Source: Sphingomonas sp. BT-65 (GTDB taxonomy: Bacteria; Pseudomonadota; Alphaproteobacteria; Sphingomonadales; Sphingomonadaceae). From it: a stretch of 64,000 bases of DNA. The stretch is from positions 1,302,001-1,366,000 of the forward strand of contig NZ_JAPCIA010000001.1 of the NCBI RefSeq assembly GCF_026107375.2, written 5' to 3'. The notes beneath the pieces are model-generated. The model saw nothing but the letters and a program-made list of their open reading frames with translations. It did no database searches and was not told where the DNA came from. The position numbers and the translations under genes are program-made. Shown piece by piece: positions 1 to 9,438 of this stretch; the first letter of the stretch is position 1, and the number at the start of each line of letters is the position of its first letter.

Positions 1-495
1 CGGCTCACCACGCGGCCCCCTGCCCTCGACCCGCTGCGTGTCGCCGGGGAGGCTGGCGAGATTGGGCGGGCCCGCGGCAGCCCGGCGCGGCGCGGCGGGC
101 GTGGCGCTGCGCGGGAGCGCGGCGATGTCGGGCATGCGGCTGAGGGGGATGTCGAGCATCACTGGCGGCGACGGCTCGGGCAGCGGTGCCGGCGGCTGCG
201 GCACGGGCGGAGCTGGATCGGGCGTCGTCTCGCTCGGCTGCACGCGGGGGTTCGGCGCGGCGCTAGGCGCGGGGTTTTCCGCCTCGGTGTCCGGCTCAGG
301 CTCGGGGCTGACGCCGAACGTCGCCATGTCCACCGTCTTTTCCTCGCGCGGGCGCAAATTGGGCGCGAGGGTGAACAGCATCAGCACGACTAGCGCCTCG
401 ACCAGCAGCGCAAGCGCGAACCCGCGCGCCCGTGGTCCGAACCGCTCGCGAAGCCGGTCGCGCAAAGGCGATGCAGAGGGGGCCGGCTCGGACAA
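1..495 (-). CDS. TonB-like proline-rich membrane-anchored protein, C-terminus off the left edge
   Basis: An open frame runs on the minus strand from a TTG at 495 to the window edge without a stop (165 codons seen). A GAGG lies four bases before the TTG. A short charged N-terminus is followed by one hydrophobic segment around residues 24-45 (ALALLVEALVVLMLFTL), then a long proline/glutamate-rich stretch. This is the layout of TonB-type energy transducers and similar periplasm-spanning anchors: one inner-membrane helix and an extended linker. The C-terminal domain that would decide the family is outside the window. The gene lies 105 bases downstream of the hybrid kinase on the same strand. The start is uncertain because the frame is open further upstream. 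Confidence 0.6.
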   Translation of the reverse strand, partial: MSEPAPSASPLRDRLRERFGPRARGFALALLVEALVVLMLFTLAPNLRPREEKTVDMATFGVSPEPEPDTEAENPAPSAAPNPRVQPSETTPDPAPPVPQPPAPLPEPSPPVMLDIPLSRMPDIAALPRSATPAAPRRAAAGPPNLASLPGDTQRVEGRGPRGEP

Positions 496-600
496 TGAAC
501 CTCGTGCAGAACCGCGCGGGAGATCAATCCAGCGCCGGGACCGTGCGGATACGCAGCCAATGCGTCCAAAACATGTCGGCGCGGCGCGCCCTGAACCGCG

Positions 601-2190
601 TCAGGACAGCTCCATCACCGTCTCGGAAACCGCGCGATTGAGATCGGCCTGGGTGAAGGGCTTGTTGAGCCGGGTCACGCGCGAAGCCGCATCCGCGGGA
701 GTTTCGCCATAGCCGGTGGCGAGGATGACGGGCATGCCGGGCCGCAGCTCGCGCGCCGCGGCAATGAGCTGGCTGCCGGTCATCACCGGCATCGCCTGAT
801 CGGTGATCAACAGCGCGATATCCTCCCGCTCGCGCAGGATCTCGAGCGCTCGCACGCCCGATTCCGCCTCGATCACGGTATGCCCCAGATCCTCGAGCAA
901 GGCGGCGGTGTTCATCAGCACCAGCGGATCGTCGTCCACCGCCAGCACGACCCGCGGCAGCTCCGGCACGAACGCGACATCGCTCGGGGGCGCCATCTCG
1001 CGCTCGCCATTACTCTCTGCGGCAGGGAGCCAGACATGCGCACTGGTCCCGCGGCCAGGCTCACTCTCCATCTGGAGCATGCCGCCATTCTGCTTGGCGA
1101 AACCGTGGATCATCGACAGGCCGAGGCCAGTGCCCTTGCCCACGCCCTTGGTGGTGAAGAAGGGCTCGGTCGCGCGCGCCAGCGTCTCGGCGTCCATGCC
1201 GGTGCCCCGGTCGATCACGCTCAAGCGGACATAGCGGCCCGAGGACAGCTCGCCGACGGTACCGATCACGTCCTGATCGACCGCCTCGATCGCGATTCGT
1301 CCGCCCTCCGGCATCGCGTCGCGCGCGTTCACCGCGAGGTTGAGCAGCGCCATCTCGAGCTGGTTGACGTCGGCGGAGACCGCACTGAGGCTGGCGGGGA
1401 AGCGGATGTCGATCTGCCATGCCGGGCCGATCGTGCGCTGGAGCAGCCCGCGCATGTCGGCGATCAGCGCCATCACGTCGATCCGCTCAGTCTTGAGCTC
1501 CTGCCGTCGCGCAAAGGCGAGCATGCGCTGGGTCAGCGCCGCGCCGCGCTCCGCGGCCTGGAGCGAGTTGTCGATCAGCCGCATGACCTGGGGTTCCTCC
1601 GGCACGCGTTTGCGCAGCAACGTCAGCCCGCTCATGATCGCCATCAGCAGATTGTTGAAATCGTGCGCGACGCCCCCGGTGAGCTGGCCGATCGCCTCGA
1701 TCTTCTGCGACTGGAACAGCGCCTCGCGCGCGACTTCGAGCTCGCGCTGCGCCGCGTCGCGTTCGGTGATGTCGCGCGTGATCTTGGCAAAGCCGATCAG
1801 CTTGCCGTCGTCGTCCTTGATCGCGTCGATTACCACGCTGGCGCGAAAGCGGCTGCCATTCTTGCGCATGCGCCAGCCCTCGGCGGAGAAGCGGCCATGC
1901 TTGCGCGCGGTCTCGAGCGCGCGCGCGGGCTCGCCGCGAGCGCGATCCTCCTCGGTATAGAAATTGGAGAAATGCTGGCCGATGATCTCCTCGGGCGTGT
2001 AACCCTTGATCCGCTGCGCGCCGGCGTTCCAGCTCGACACCACGCCGGTGGGATCGAGCATATAGATCGCATAGTCGGTCACGCCCTGCACCAGCAGGCG
2101 GAACTGCGTCTGGCTTTGGGAAAGCGCCGCGGACCGAGTGATCGCGCGGCCCTCCAAACAGCCTCCCCCCTCGTCCAGCACCCTGTCCAC
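601..2190 (-). CDS. Hybrid sensor histidine kinase (PAS, HisKA, HATPase, receiver)
   Basis: A soluble hybrid kinase of about 529 residues. A PAS domain lies at about 30-145. The phosphoacceptor H-box is GGVAHDFNNLL with His176, followed by the N-box NLAVNARDAMPEGG, the ATP-lid glycines GKGTGLGLSM, and a C-terminal receiver with acidic pocket VDDDP, phospho-Asp464 in ITDQAMP and a KPF lysine. No membrane segment is visible, so the PAS domain probably senses a cytoplasmic signal. The receiver may pass phosphate onward or act as a brake. I chose the GTG at 2190 because AGGGAGA lies just before it; an in-frame TTG at 2241 would add 17 unremarkable residues. No partner regulator gene is adjacent. 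Confidence 0.9.
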   Translation of the reverse strand: MDRVLDEGGGCLEGRAITRSAALSQSQTQFRLLVQGVTDYAIYMLDPTGVVSSWNAGAQRIKGYTPEEIIGQHFSNFYTEEDRARGEPARALETARKHGRFSAEGWRMRKNGSRFRASVVIDAIKDDDGKLIGFAKITRDITERDAAQRELEVAREALFQSQKIEAIGQLTGGVAHDFNNLLMAIMSGLTLLRKRVPEEPQVMRLIDNSLQAAERGAALTQRMLAFARRQELKTERIDVMALIADMRGLLQRTIGPAWQIDIRFPASLSAVSADVNQLEMALLNLAVNARDAMPEGGRIAIEAVDQDVIGTVGELSSGRYVRLSVIDRGTGMDAETLARATEPFFTTKGVGKGTGLGLSMIHGFAKQNGGMLQMESEPGRGTSAHVWLPAAESNGEREMAPPSDVAFVPELPRVVLAVDDDPLVLMNTAALLEDLGHTVIEAESGVRALEILREREDIALLITDQAMPVMTGSQLIAAARELRPGMPVILATGYGETPADAASRVTRLNKPFTQADLNRAVSETVMELS

Positions 2191-2304
2191 GTTTCTCCCT
2201 GCTCCGTTCTGCGCGTATGCGCTTTGTCGTTCGGCCTGCAACGCATGAGCCCGATGAACGCTCCCACTGGGCGCGGCCAGTCCGTTGAAAATAAGGGAAG
2301 TTGT

Positions 2305-3234
2305 CTAACGAAGCCGTTCGGCGAGGAAATCGACAAAGACGCGGACGCGCGCCGGCGTGTTGGCGCCGCCGACGAACACGGCGTGGATCACCTCGACATC
2401 GCCCGGGTTGAATTCCTCGAGCAGCGGGACGAGGCGGCCATCGGCAATCTCGTCGACCACGCTGAACGCGCCGACCCGGGTGACGCCGACCCCGGCGGCG
2501 GCGAGCTGGCCCAGCGTCTCGCCATTGTTCGCCTCGATGCTGCCGGTGACGGTCATCGCATAGTCGCTGGCGCCGTCGCAGAACGGCCAAACCGGCTCGG
2601 CGCGGCGGAAGTTGAAGTTGAGGCAGTTATGGTTGTGCAGGTCGGCGGGTACGCGCGGCGTGCCGTGCCGCGCGAGATATTCGGGTGACGCGACGATCAC
2701 CCGGCCGTTCTCCCCCAGCTTGCGCGCGGTGAGGCCGCTATCGGCGAGCGGCCCGAAGCGGATCGCGACATCGGCCTGCCCCGCGGCGACGTCGACGATC
2801 GAATCGCTGAGGCTGATGTCGACGAGGATATGGGGATAGGCCCGCACGAAATCGCCGAGCAGCGGAACGATGCACAGCCGCCCGTGCGACAGCGCGGCGC
2901 TGACCCGCAGCCGGCCGCGCGGGGCGCCCTGATCGGCGATCTGCTGCTCGGCATCGTCGAGATCGGTGAGGATGCGGCGCGCGGCGGCGAGATAGGCCTG
3001 CCCCTCGGCGGTGAGGGTGAGCGCGCGGGTGGTGCGCAACAACAGGCGCACGCCGAGCCGCGCCTCGATCCGGTCGACGGTGCGGCTCACCGCCGAAGGG
3101 GTCAGGCCGAGGAGACGCCCGGCGGCCGAGAAACTGCCCTGTGCGGCCACCGCGGCGAAGATCTCGAGCGAGCGGGCGCGATCGGCACCGATCTCCAGTT
3201 TTGCGTCCACGGCAAAAATCCTTCGCTTCGCCAC
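2305..3234 (-). CDS. LysR-family transcriptional regulator
   Basis: 309 residues. An N-terminal winged helix-turn-helix (about 18-77; GSFSAAGRLLGLTPSAVSRT is the recognition region) is followed by a periplasmic-binding-protein-like effector domain. It is transcribed divergently from an aldo/keto reductase and an MFS exporter with 63 bases between the starts, the usual arrangement for a LysR protein controlling its neighbours. The inducer cannot be read from the sequence. Control of 3298-5525 is inferred from context only. Confidence 0.92.
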   Translation of the reverse strand: MAKRRIFAVDAKLEIGADRARSLEIFAAVAAQGSFSAAGRLLGLTPSAVSRTVDRIEARLGVRLLLRTTRALTLTAEGQAYLAAARRILTDLDDAEQQIADQGAPRGRLRVSAALSHGRLCIVPLLGDFVRAYPHILVDISLSDSIVDVAAGQADVAIRFGPLADSGLTARKLGENGRVIVASPEYLARHGTPRVPADLHNHNCLNFNFRRAEPVWPFCDGASDYAMTVTGSIEANNGETLGQLAAAGVGVTRVGAFSVVDEIADGRLVPLLEEFNPGDVEVIHAVFVGGANTPARVRVFVDFLAERLR

Positions 3235-3297
3235 GCCCTACAAGGTGCGAGGGCGGCCGTCCATCTGTGCGTCTAACGCTTATCAGGGAGTATCGCG

Positions 3298-4332
3298 ATG
3301 GAATATCGGCAATTGGGCGCATCGGGACTGCGCGTGCCGGTGCTGAGCTTCGGCACCGGCACCTTCGGCGGTACCGGGCCGCTGTTCGGGGCGTGGGGCA
3401 CCAGCGACGCAGCCGAAGCACGGCGGCTGGTGGACATCTGCCTCGACGCCGGGGTGAACCTGTTCGACACCGCCGACGTCTATTCGAACGGCGCGTCGGA
3501 GGAGGTGCTGGGCGAGGCGATCAAGGGCCGGCGCGACCAGGTGCTGATCTCGACCAAGACCGGGCTGCCGATGGGCGACGGGCCCACAGACTGGGGCGTC
3601 TCCCGTTCGCGGCTGATCGCCGCGGTCGAGGCGTCGCTCAAGCGGCTCGGCACCGACCATATCGACCTGCTCCAGCTCCATGCACTCGACGCGCACACCC
3701 CGGTCGAGGAGCTGCTGGAGACGCTCGACATGCTGATCGCCCAGGGCAAGCTGCGCTATGCCGGCGTCTCCAACTATCCCGGCTGGCAGCTGATGAAGGC
3801 GCTCGCCGCCGCGGACCGGCACGGCTGGCCGCGCTTCGTGGCGCACCAGGTCTATTATTCGCTGATCGGCCGCGCCTATGAGGCCGACCTGATGCCGCTC
3901 GCCGCCGACCAGGGTGTGGGCGCTTTGGTGTGGAGCCCGCTCGGCTGGGGCCGCTTGACCGGCAAGATCGGTCGCAACCGCCCGGTGCCCGAGGGCAGCC
4001 GGCTGCACGACACCGAGCAGTTCGCGCCGCCGGTGAGCGAGGAGCATCTCTACAAGGTGATCGACGCGATCGAGGCGGTGGCCGGGGAGACGGGCAAGAC
4101 CGTGCCGCAAGTCGCGATCAACTGGCTGCTCCAGCGCCCGACCGTGTCGTCGGTCATCATCGGCGCGCGCAACGAGGAGCAGCTGCGGCAGAATCTCGGC
4201 GCGGTCGGCTGGTCGCTGACGCCCGAGCAGGTCGCCGCGCTCGATGCGGCGAGCGACGTGCTGCCGCCTTACCCCCACACGCCCTACCGGCAGCAGGAGG
4301 GCTTTGCCCGCCTCAATCCGCCGCTGGTCTGA
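3298..4332 (+). CDS. Aldo/keto reductase
   Basis: 344 residues, a (beta/alpha)8-barrel NADPH-dependent oxidoreductase. The catalytic tetrad is present: Asp57 and Tyr62 in DTADVY, Lys87 in STKTG and His128 in LQLHALD. The C-terminal half keeps the NADPH-binding IIGARNEEQL segment. Such enzymes reduce aldehydes and ketones; the substrate is unknown. GGGAG precedes the ATG. The MFS gene follows after 14 bases, so the two probably form one transcript, perhaps for reducing and exporting a toxic carbonyl or aromatic compound. Regulation by the divergent LysR gene is likely. Confidence 0.93.
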   Translation: MEYRQLGASGLRVPVLSFGTGTFGGTGPLFGAWGTSDAAEARRLVDICLDAGVNLFDTADVYSNGASEEVLGEAIKGRRDQVLISTKTGLPMGDGPTDWGVSRSRLIAAVEASLKRLGTDHIDLLQLHALDAHTPVEELLETLDMLIAQGKLRYAGVSNYPGWQLMKALAAADRHGWPRFVAHQVYYSLIGRAYEADLMPLAADQGVGALVWSPLGWGRLTGKIGRNRPVPEGSRLHDTEQFAPPVSEEHLYKVIDAIEAVAGETGKTVPQVAINWLLQRPTVSSVIIGARNEEQLRQNLGAVGWSLTPEQVAALDAASDVLPPYPHTPYRQQEGFARLNPPLV

Positions 4333-4346
4333 TCCGGAGCAACCCA

Positions 4347-5525
4347 ATGAAGCTCAATCCCCCGTTGCTCGCGCTCGCCGCGGGCGCCTTCGGCATCGGC
4401 GTGACCGAATTCGCGCCGATGGGCCTGCTGCCCGTGATCGCCAATGATCTCGGCGTATCGATCCCCGCCGCCGGGCTGCTGGTCAGCGCCTATGCGCTGG
4501 GCGTGCTGATCGGCGCGCCGCTCATGACGCTGACCACCGGACGCGTGCCGCGGCGGACGCTGCTGATCGGCCTCGCCGCGATCTTCACGCTTGGCAACCT
4601 GCTGTCGGCGGTCGCCGATGGCTACGGCATGCTGCTCGCGGCGCGCATCCTCACCTCGCTCAACCATGGCGCGTTCTTCGGCGTCGGGTCGATCGTCGCA
4701 GCGAGCCTGGTGCCGCCCGAGCGCCGGGCCGCGGCGGTGGCGGCGATGTTCATGGGGCTGACGATCGCGACGATCGTCGGCGTTCCGCTCGCCACCTGGG
4801 CGGGCGAGCATCTTGGCTGGCGCGCGTCCTTCTGGGGCATTGCCGGGCTCGGCGTGGTGACGATGGCGGCGCTGCGGCTAACCCTGCCGGCGATGCCCGC
4901 GCCCGAAGGCGGCAACATTGCCGACGAGCTGCGCGTGCTCACCCGCGGTCCGGTGCTCGGCGCGCTCGGGCTCACCGTGATCGGGTCGAGCGCGATGTTC
5001 ACCGTATTCACGTACATCACGCCGATCCTGCAGACGCAGACCAACGCCTCGCTGGCGTTCGTGACGGCGATGCTGGTGACTTATGGCGTCGGGCTGACCG
5101 TGGGCAACTGGCTGGGCGGCAAGTTCGCCGACAAGTCGGTCGACCGCACGCTGATCGTGACGCTCGGCTCGCTCGCCGCGATCCTGGTCGCCTTCGCGCT
5201 GGTGATGCCGTTCCATGCGCCGGTGGCGGTGCTGGTGTTCCTGTGGGGCGTGGCGAGCTTCGCGCTGGTGCCGCCGCTGCAGGTGCGGGTGATGGCGGCC
5301 GCGGCGGACGCGCCCAACCTCGCCTCCTCGGTCAATATCGGCGCGTTCAACCTTGGCAACGCGATCGGCGCGGCGCTGGGCGGCGCGGTGATCGCGGGCG
5401 GGCTCGGCTACCCCGCAGTGGCGCTGGCGGGCGCGGCGACCTCGGCGGCGGGCCTTGCGATGGTGCTATGGTCGCGGCGCAGCAGCGTCCGCCAGGCAAG
5501 GAATCTCGCGACCAGCACTTGCTGA
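4347..5525 (+). CDS. MFS transporter, DHA1-type drug/metabolite efflux
   Basis: 392 residues with about twelve hydrophobic segments. The N-terminus has GVTEFAPMGLLPVIANDLGV, typical of the AraJ/YdhP branch of drug:H+ antiporter-1 exporters. TTGRVPRRTLL between helices 2 and 3 matches the conserved MFS loop. The ATG lies 14 bases after the aldo/keto reductase stop, behind GGAGC. Substrate export into the periplasm is expected; the substrate is unknown. Confidence 0.92.
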   Translation: MKLNPPLLALAAGAFGIGVTEFAPMGLLPVIANDLGVSIPAAGLLVSAYALGVLIGAPLMTLTTGRVPRRTLLIGLAAIFTLGNLLSAVADGYGMLLAARILTSLNHGAFFGVGSIVAASLVPPERRAAAVAAMFMGLTIATIVGVPLATWAGEHLGWRASFWGIAGLGVVTMAALRLTLPAMPAPEGGNIADELRVLTRGPVLGALGLTVIGSSAMFTVFTYITPILQTQTNASLAFVTAMLVTYGVGLTVGNWLGGKFADKSVDRTLIVTLGSLAAILVAFALVMPFHAPVAVLVFLWGVASFALVPPLQVRVMAAAADAPNLASSVNIGAFNLGNAIGAALGGAVIAGGLGYPAVALAGAATSAAGLAMVLWSRRSSVRQARNLATSTC

Positions 5526-5681
5526 GCCCTCACGCTTTCGTCCCTCGATAATATTTAGCGCCCGCGAATCCGATCCCCGAAAAATCTACCAATCATATTT
5601 CGCAATTATCGCCATTCACCTGAGCAGGTTCTGACGAATTTCGATTTCTGCGCCGGGCGGTTTTTATTTCAAATGATTATG

Positions 5682-5690
5682 TGCTATACA
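5682..5690 (+). promoter_or_regulatory. Candidate extended -10 promoter for the cold-shock gene
   Basis: TGCTATACA is a good extended -10 element (TG-n-TATACA) in an unusually AT-rich stretch. It would give a leader of about 120 bases before the ATG at 5821. Long 5' leaders are typical of cold-shock mRNAs. The leader contains an ATGCGC/GCGCAT hairpin near 5771-5790. No convincing -35 box is seen. The whole 5526-5820 gap holds no gene. Confidence 0.4.
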
Positions 5691-5820
5691 ATCTGCGCTG
5701 ACGTCGCCTGCGACGGATATCGGGCCGCCTTGGCTCCCCCTTGTCCCTTTCTAGCCTCACCGAAGCCGGGATGCGCTGCTTTGGCGCATGCCCGCCCCCA
5801 TGGGACAAAGGAACCCCATC

Positions 5821-6027
5821 ATGATCACCGGAACCGTAAAATTCTTCAACCCTGACAAAGGCTTCGGCTTCATCGCGCCCGAAGGCGGCGGCGGCGATGC
5901 CTTCGTCCATATCTCGGCAGTCGAGCGCGCTGGCATGCGCACGCTCGATAAGGACCAGCGCGTGACCTACGAGCTCGAGACCGACAACCGCGGCAAGACC
6001 TCGGCCGTCAATCTCCAGTCCGCCTGA
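5821..6027 (+). CDS. Cold-shock domain protein (CspA family)
   Basis: 68 residues, one cold-shock OB fold that binds single-stranded RNA or DNA. Both RNA-binding motifs are clear: RNP1 KGFGFI and RNP2 DAFVHIS, with the opening TGTVKFFN. I chose the ATG at 5821 because it starts the conserved domain and follows AAAGGAA; an upstream in-frame ATG at 5788 only adds leader. It heads a cluster of small genes on the same strand. Confidence 0.95.
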   Translation: MITGTVKFFNPDKGFGFIAPEGGGGDAFVHISAVERAGMRTLDKDQRVTYELETDNRGKTSAVNLQSA

Positions 6028-6039
6028 CCTGAACCGGTC

Positions 6040-6065
6040 GAGGGGCGCTCGAACGGGCGCCCCTC
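6040..6065 (+). terminator. Perfect 9-bp hairpin after the cold-shock gene
   Basis: GAGGGGCGC and GCGCCCCTC form a perfect stem with an eight-base loop, 12 bases after the csp stop. There is no T-tract, so it may be a weak terminator or an mRNA-stabilising 3' end that lets csp be expressed above the downstream genes. Confidence 0.5.
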
Positions 6066-6087
6066 ACCTCTCGCGAATGGAGATCCC

Positions 6088-6306
6088 ATGTCCAGAGCAC
6101 TCAACATCAATGCGACGCAAGAACATGTCGTCGCCGCCTGCGCGAAGCACAAGATTCCGATCAGCGCGATCGAGACCCTGCAGTCGGGCGGCACGCGCGT
6201 CGTGATGAACAACGCCGACGATACCGCGCGCGTCGCCAAGGCCTATGGCTCGAAGGTGATCAAGGGCGTCGCGACCCGCTTCCCGACCCGGATGGGCCGG
6301 CAGTAG
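6088..6306 (+). CDS. Conserved small hypothetical protein
   Basis: 72 residues, beginning MSRALNINATQEHV and ending RFPTRMGRQ; basic, with no membrane segment or signal peptide. It appears to be a single small alpha/beta domain. GGAGAT precedes the ATG. It follows csp after a hairpin and precedes a lysine/alanine-rich protein after 14 bases, so it probably belongs to the same stress-type transcript. I do not recognise a biochemical function. Confidence 0.75.
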   Translation: MSRALNINATQEHVVAACAKHKIPISAIETLQSGGTRVVMNNADDTARVAKAYGSKVIKGVATRFPTRMGRQ

Positions 6307-6320
6307 AACCGGAACGACGC

Positions 6321-6659
6321 ATGGCAGCATATCGGGAACCCGGTTTCCAGGAGCGCGTGGCGCTTGCCGCAAAGGCCAAGGCCGCGGCGCTGGAACGGCT
6401 GAAGACGAAGCCACCCATCGACGAAGCCGAGCAAGCGGCACGCGCCGCGCGGACGCTCGCGCGCGAAACGGCTGCGGCCGAGAAGCGCGCCGCCGGCCGG
6501 CTCGCCAAGGAAGACGCAGCCGCCAGGAAGCGTGCCGACGCGGTCGCGGCATCCGCTACGGCGGACGCGCAGGCCGATGAAGCCGCGCCGACCGATGCGG
6601 ATCGCAAGGCCGCTCGTGACGCCCGTTATGCGGCGCGCAAGGGCAGGAAGTCGAAATAG
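6321..6659 (+). CDS. DUF6481-type alanine/lysine-rich coiled protein
   Basis: 112 residues beginning MAAYREPGFQERVALAAKAK, which I recall as the DUF6481 family common in sphingomonads. The body is almost wholly Ala, Lys, Arg and Glu in heptad-like helical repeats and ends in a basic tail (ARKGRKSK). This suggests a long helix able to bind nucleic acid. Function is unknown. Linkage to csp hints at RNA-related or stress work. Confidence 0.75.
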   Translation: MAAYREPGFQERVALAAKAKAAALERLKTKPPIDEAEQAARAARTLARETAAAEKRAAGRLAKEDAAARKRADAVAASATADAQADEAAPTDADRKAARDARYAARKGRKSK

Positions 6660-6710
6660 GCCGGGCGAAATCCCGGCAACCAAACGAACAACCGTCTACA
6701 GGAGATCGTG

Positions 6711-6839
6711 ATGGCCAAGGGTCAGAGAAAATCGAGCCGCGAAGCGCGCAAGCCCAAGGCGACCAAAGAGCCCAAGCTGAACGCATCGAACCCGTCGCTT
6801 AAGGGCAAGCCAGTCGCGATGACGACGCTGAAGACCTGA
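6711..6839 (+). CDS. Very small basic protein, 42 residues
   Basis: A short frame starts at an ATG with AGGAGA eight bases upstream and ends at TGA 6837-6839. The product begins MAKGQRKSSREARKPKATKE and ends in MTTLKT. About a third of residues are Lys or Arg. It looks intrinsically disordered and nucleic-acid binding. It closes the csp cluster and converges on guaB. The strong ribosome-binding site and its place after similar small basic genes support it as real. Confidence 0.65.
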   Translation: MAKGQRKSSREARKPKATKEPKLNASNPSLKGKPVAMTTLKT

Positions 6840-6874
6840 CCGGCTGGTCCGGGTCGCGCCGTGAATGCCCGGTC

Positions 6875-8332
<1,458 letters not shown>

Positions 8333-8411
8333 GCGTGCGCCAATGTCCTGAGTCGGAAGTTGGCGGCCCATGTAACCGTGGATACCGATGCGCGCTAGGG
8401 GGTGTACCAAG

Positions 8412-8557
8412 TCCTCCCCCGATGGGGAGGTGGCACCGCGAAGCGGTGACGGAGGGGCCGCCGCGAAGACGGCGGTGTTTGCTGCGAGGTTCCCCGCCCT
8501 CTGCGGGGCGGCCCCTCCACCGCCTTTGGCGGTCCCCCTCCCCGTACCGGGGAGGAA
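8412..8557. repeat. Multi-hairpin interspersed repeat, copy 1
   Basis: A 146-base element bounded by CCTCCCC/GGGGAGG hairpins at both ends, with three inner hairpins (CACCGC-gaa-GCGGTG, CCGCCG/CGGCGG, ACCGCC-ttt-GGCGGT) and a long-range pairing of GGAGGGGCCG with CGGCCCCTCC. A second copy in the same orientation lies at 54980-55126. It fills the gap between the CitE-like gene and guaB and ends exactly at the lyase stop codon. It has no coding capacity and looks like a REP/MITE-type non-autonomous element. Confidence 0.88.
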
Positions 8558-9379
8558 TTAGGTAGCGTTACGCGCCAGCAGCAGCTTGGCCTGCTCGACA
8601 TGCAGATCCTCGACCAGCCGGTCCTTGTAGCGCTCGGCGCCACCCGAAGCCGCGGCGATCAGCGCGCGCGCTTCCTCCAGCTCGGCTTCGCTGGGAGCGA
8701 ACGCCGCGCGGGCGATGTCGATCTGGTTGGGATGGATCAGGCTCTTGCCGTCGAAGCCGAGCAGGCGGCCCTCGGCGGCCTCGGCGGCCAGTCCCTCGGG
8801 ATCGTCGAGCTTGTTGAACACGCCGTCGATCGCCCAGATCTCGCGCCCGCGCGCGGCGAGCACGATGAGCTGGAGCGCGAGCTGAATCTGCGCGCGTCCT
8901 GCTGCCGGAGGAAGCTTGAGCGAGGCCGCGAGATCGTTGGTACCCGCGATCAGCCCCGCCATCTCGACGCCCCAGCCGCTTGCCGATGCGATCGGGCCGA
9001 CATTCATCACCCCCGCCGCGGTCTCGATCATCGCCAGCACCGGCCGGTCGGCATAGGCGGCGGCATAGACGATCGTCTCGGGCTTCTCGACCTTGGGCAC
9101 GATCACGTGGGTGGCGGCGGATTTCTTCACCGCCTTGAGGTCCTTCTTCCAATGCTCGCTGTCGTCCGGGTTCACGCGGATGCCGAACGGGCGGCCACCA
9201 AAGCCCTCGGCGGTCTTCGCCGCCTCTCGCGCGCGCTCCTTGTCCTCGGCCTTCACCGCATCCTCAAGGTCGAGGATCACCATGTCGGCGGCGAGGGTCC
9301 GCGCCTTCTCGATCGCCCGCGCGTTCGATGCGGGCAGGAACAGCGCGGTGCGCGGCGCGATGTAATGGACTGTGCTCAT
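8558..9379 (-). CDS. CoA ester lyase, HpcH/HpaI aldolase/citrate lyase beta family
   Basis: 273 residues, a CitE-like TIM-barrel that cleaves or condenses acyl-CoA esters such as malyl- or citramalyl-CoA. Visible family motifs are the Mg-binding VILDLEDAV, AMIETAAG, the aspartate in GTNDLAASL and GFDGKSLIHPNQ. No citrate lyase alpha or gamma subunits are nearby, so a stand-alone malyl/citramalyl-CoA-type lyase is more likely than citrate lyase. Its start faces the SPFH gene across 59 bases. Confidence 0.9.
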   Translation of the reverse strand: MSTVHYIAPRTALFLPASNARAIEKARTLAADMVILDLEDAVKAEDKERAREAAKTAEGFGGRPFGIRVNPDDSEHWKKDLKAVKKSAATHVIVPKVEKPETIVYAAAYADRPVLAMIETAAGVMNVGPIASASGWGVEMAGLIAGTNDLAASLKLPPAAGRAQIQLALQLIVLAARGREIWAIDGVFNKLDDPEGLAAEAAEGRLLGFDGKSLIHPNQIDIARAAFAPSEAELEEARALIAAASGGAERYKDRLVEDLHVEQAKLLLARNAT

Positions 9380-9438
9380 GCCCGCTCTATGCTAGCATCC
9401 GGCGGCCTTTGCGAGGCCCTGAAACCGGGGGAGTCGAG

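Noticed and set aside
880..2688. A 602-codon plus-strand open frame over the hybrid kinase
   Set aside because: Antisense to a kinase with all catalytic motifs; no domain or ribosome-binding site supports it.
8412..8557. CRISPR or tandem repeat
   Set aside because: There are only hairpins and no regularly spaced identical repeats with unique spacers.
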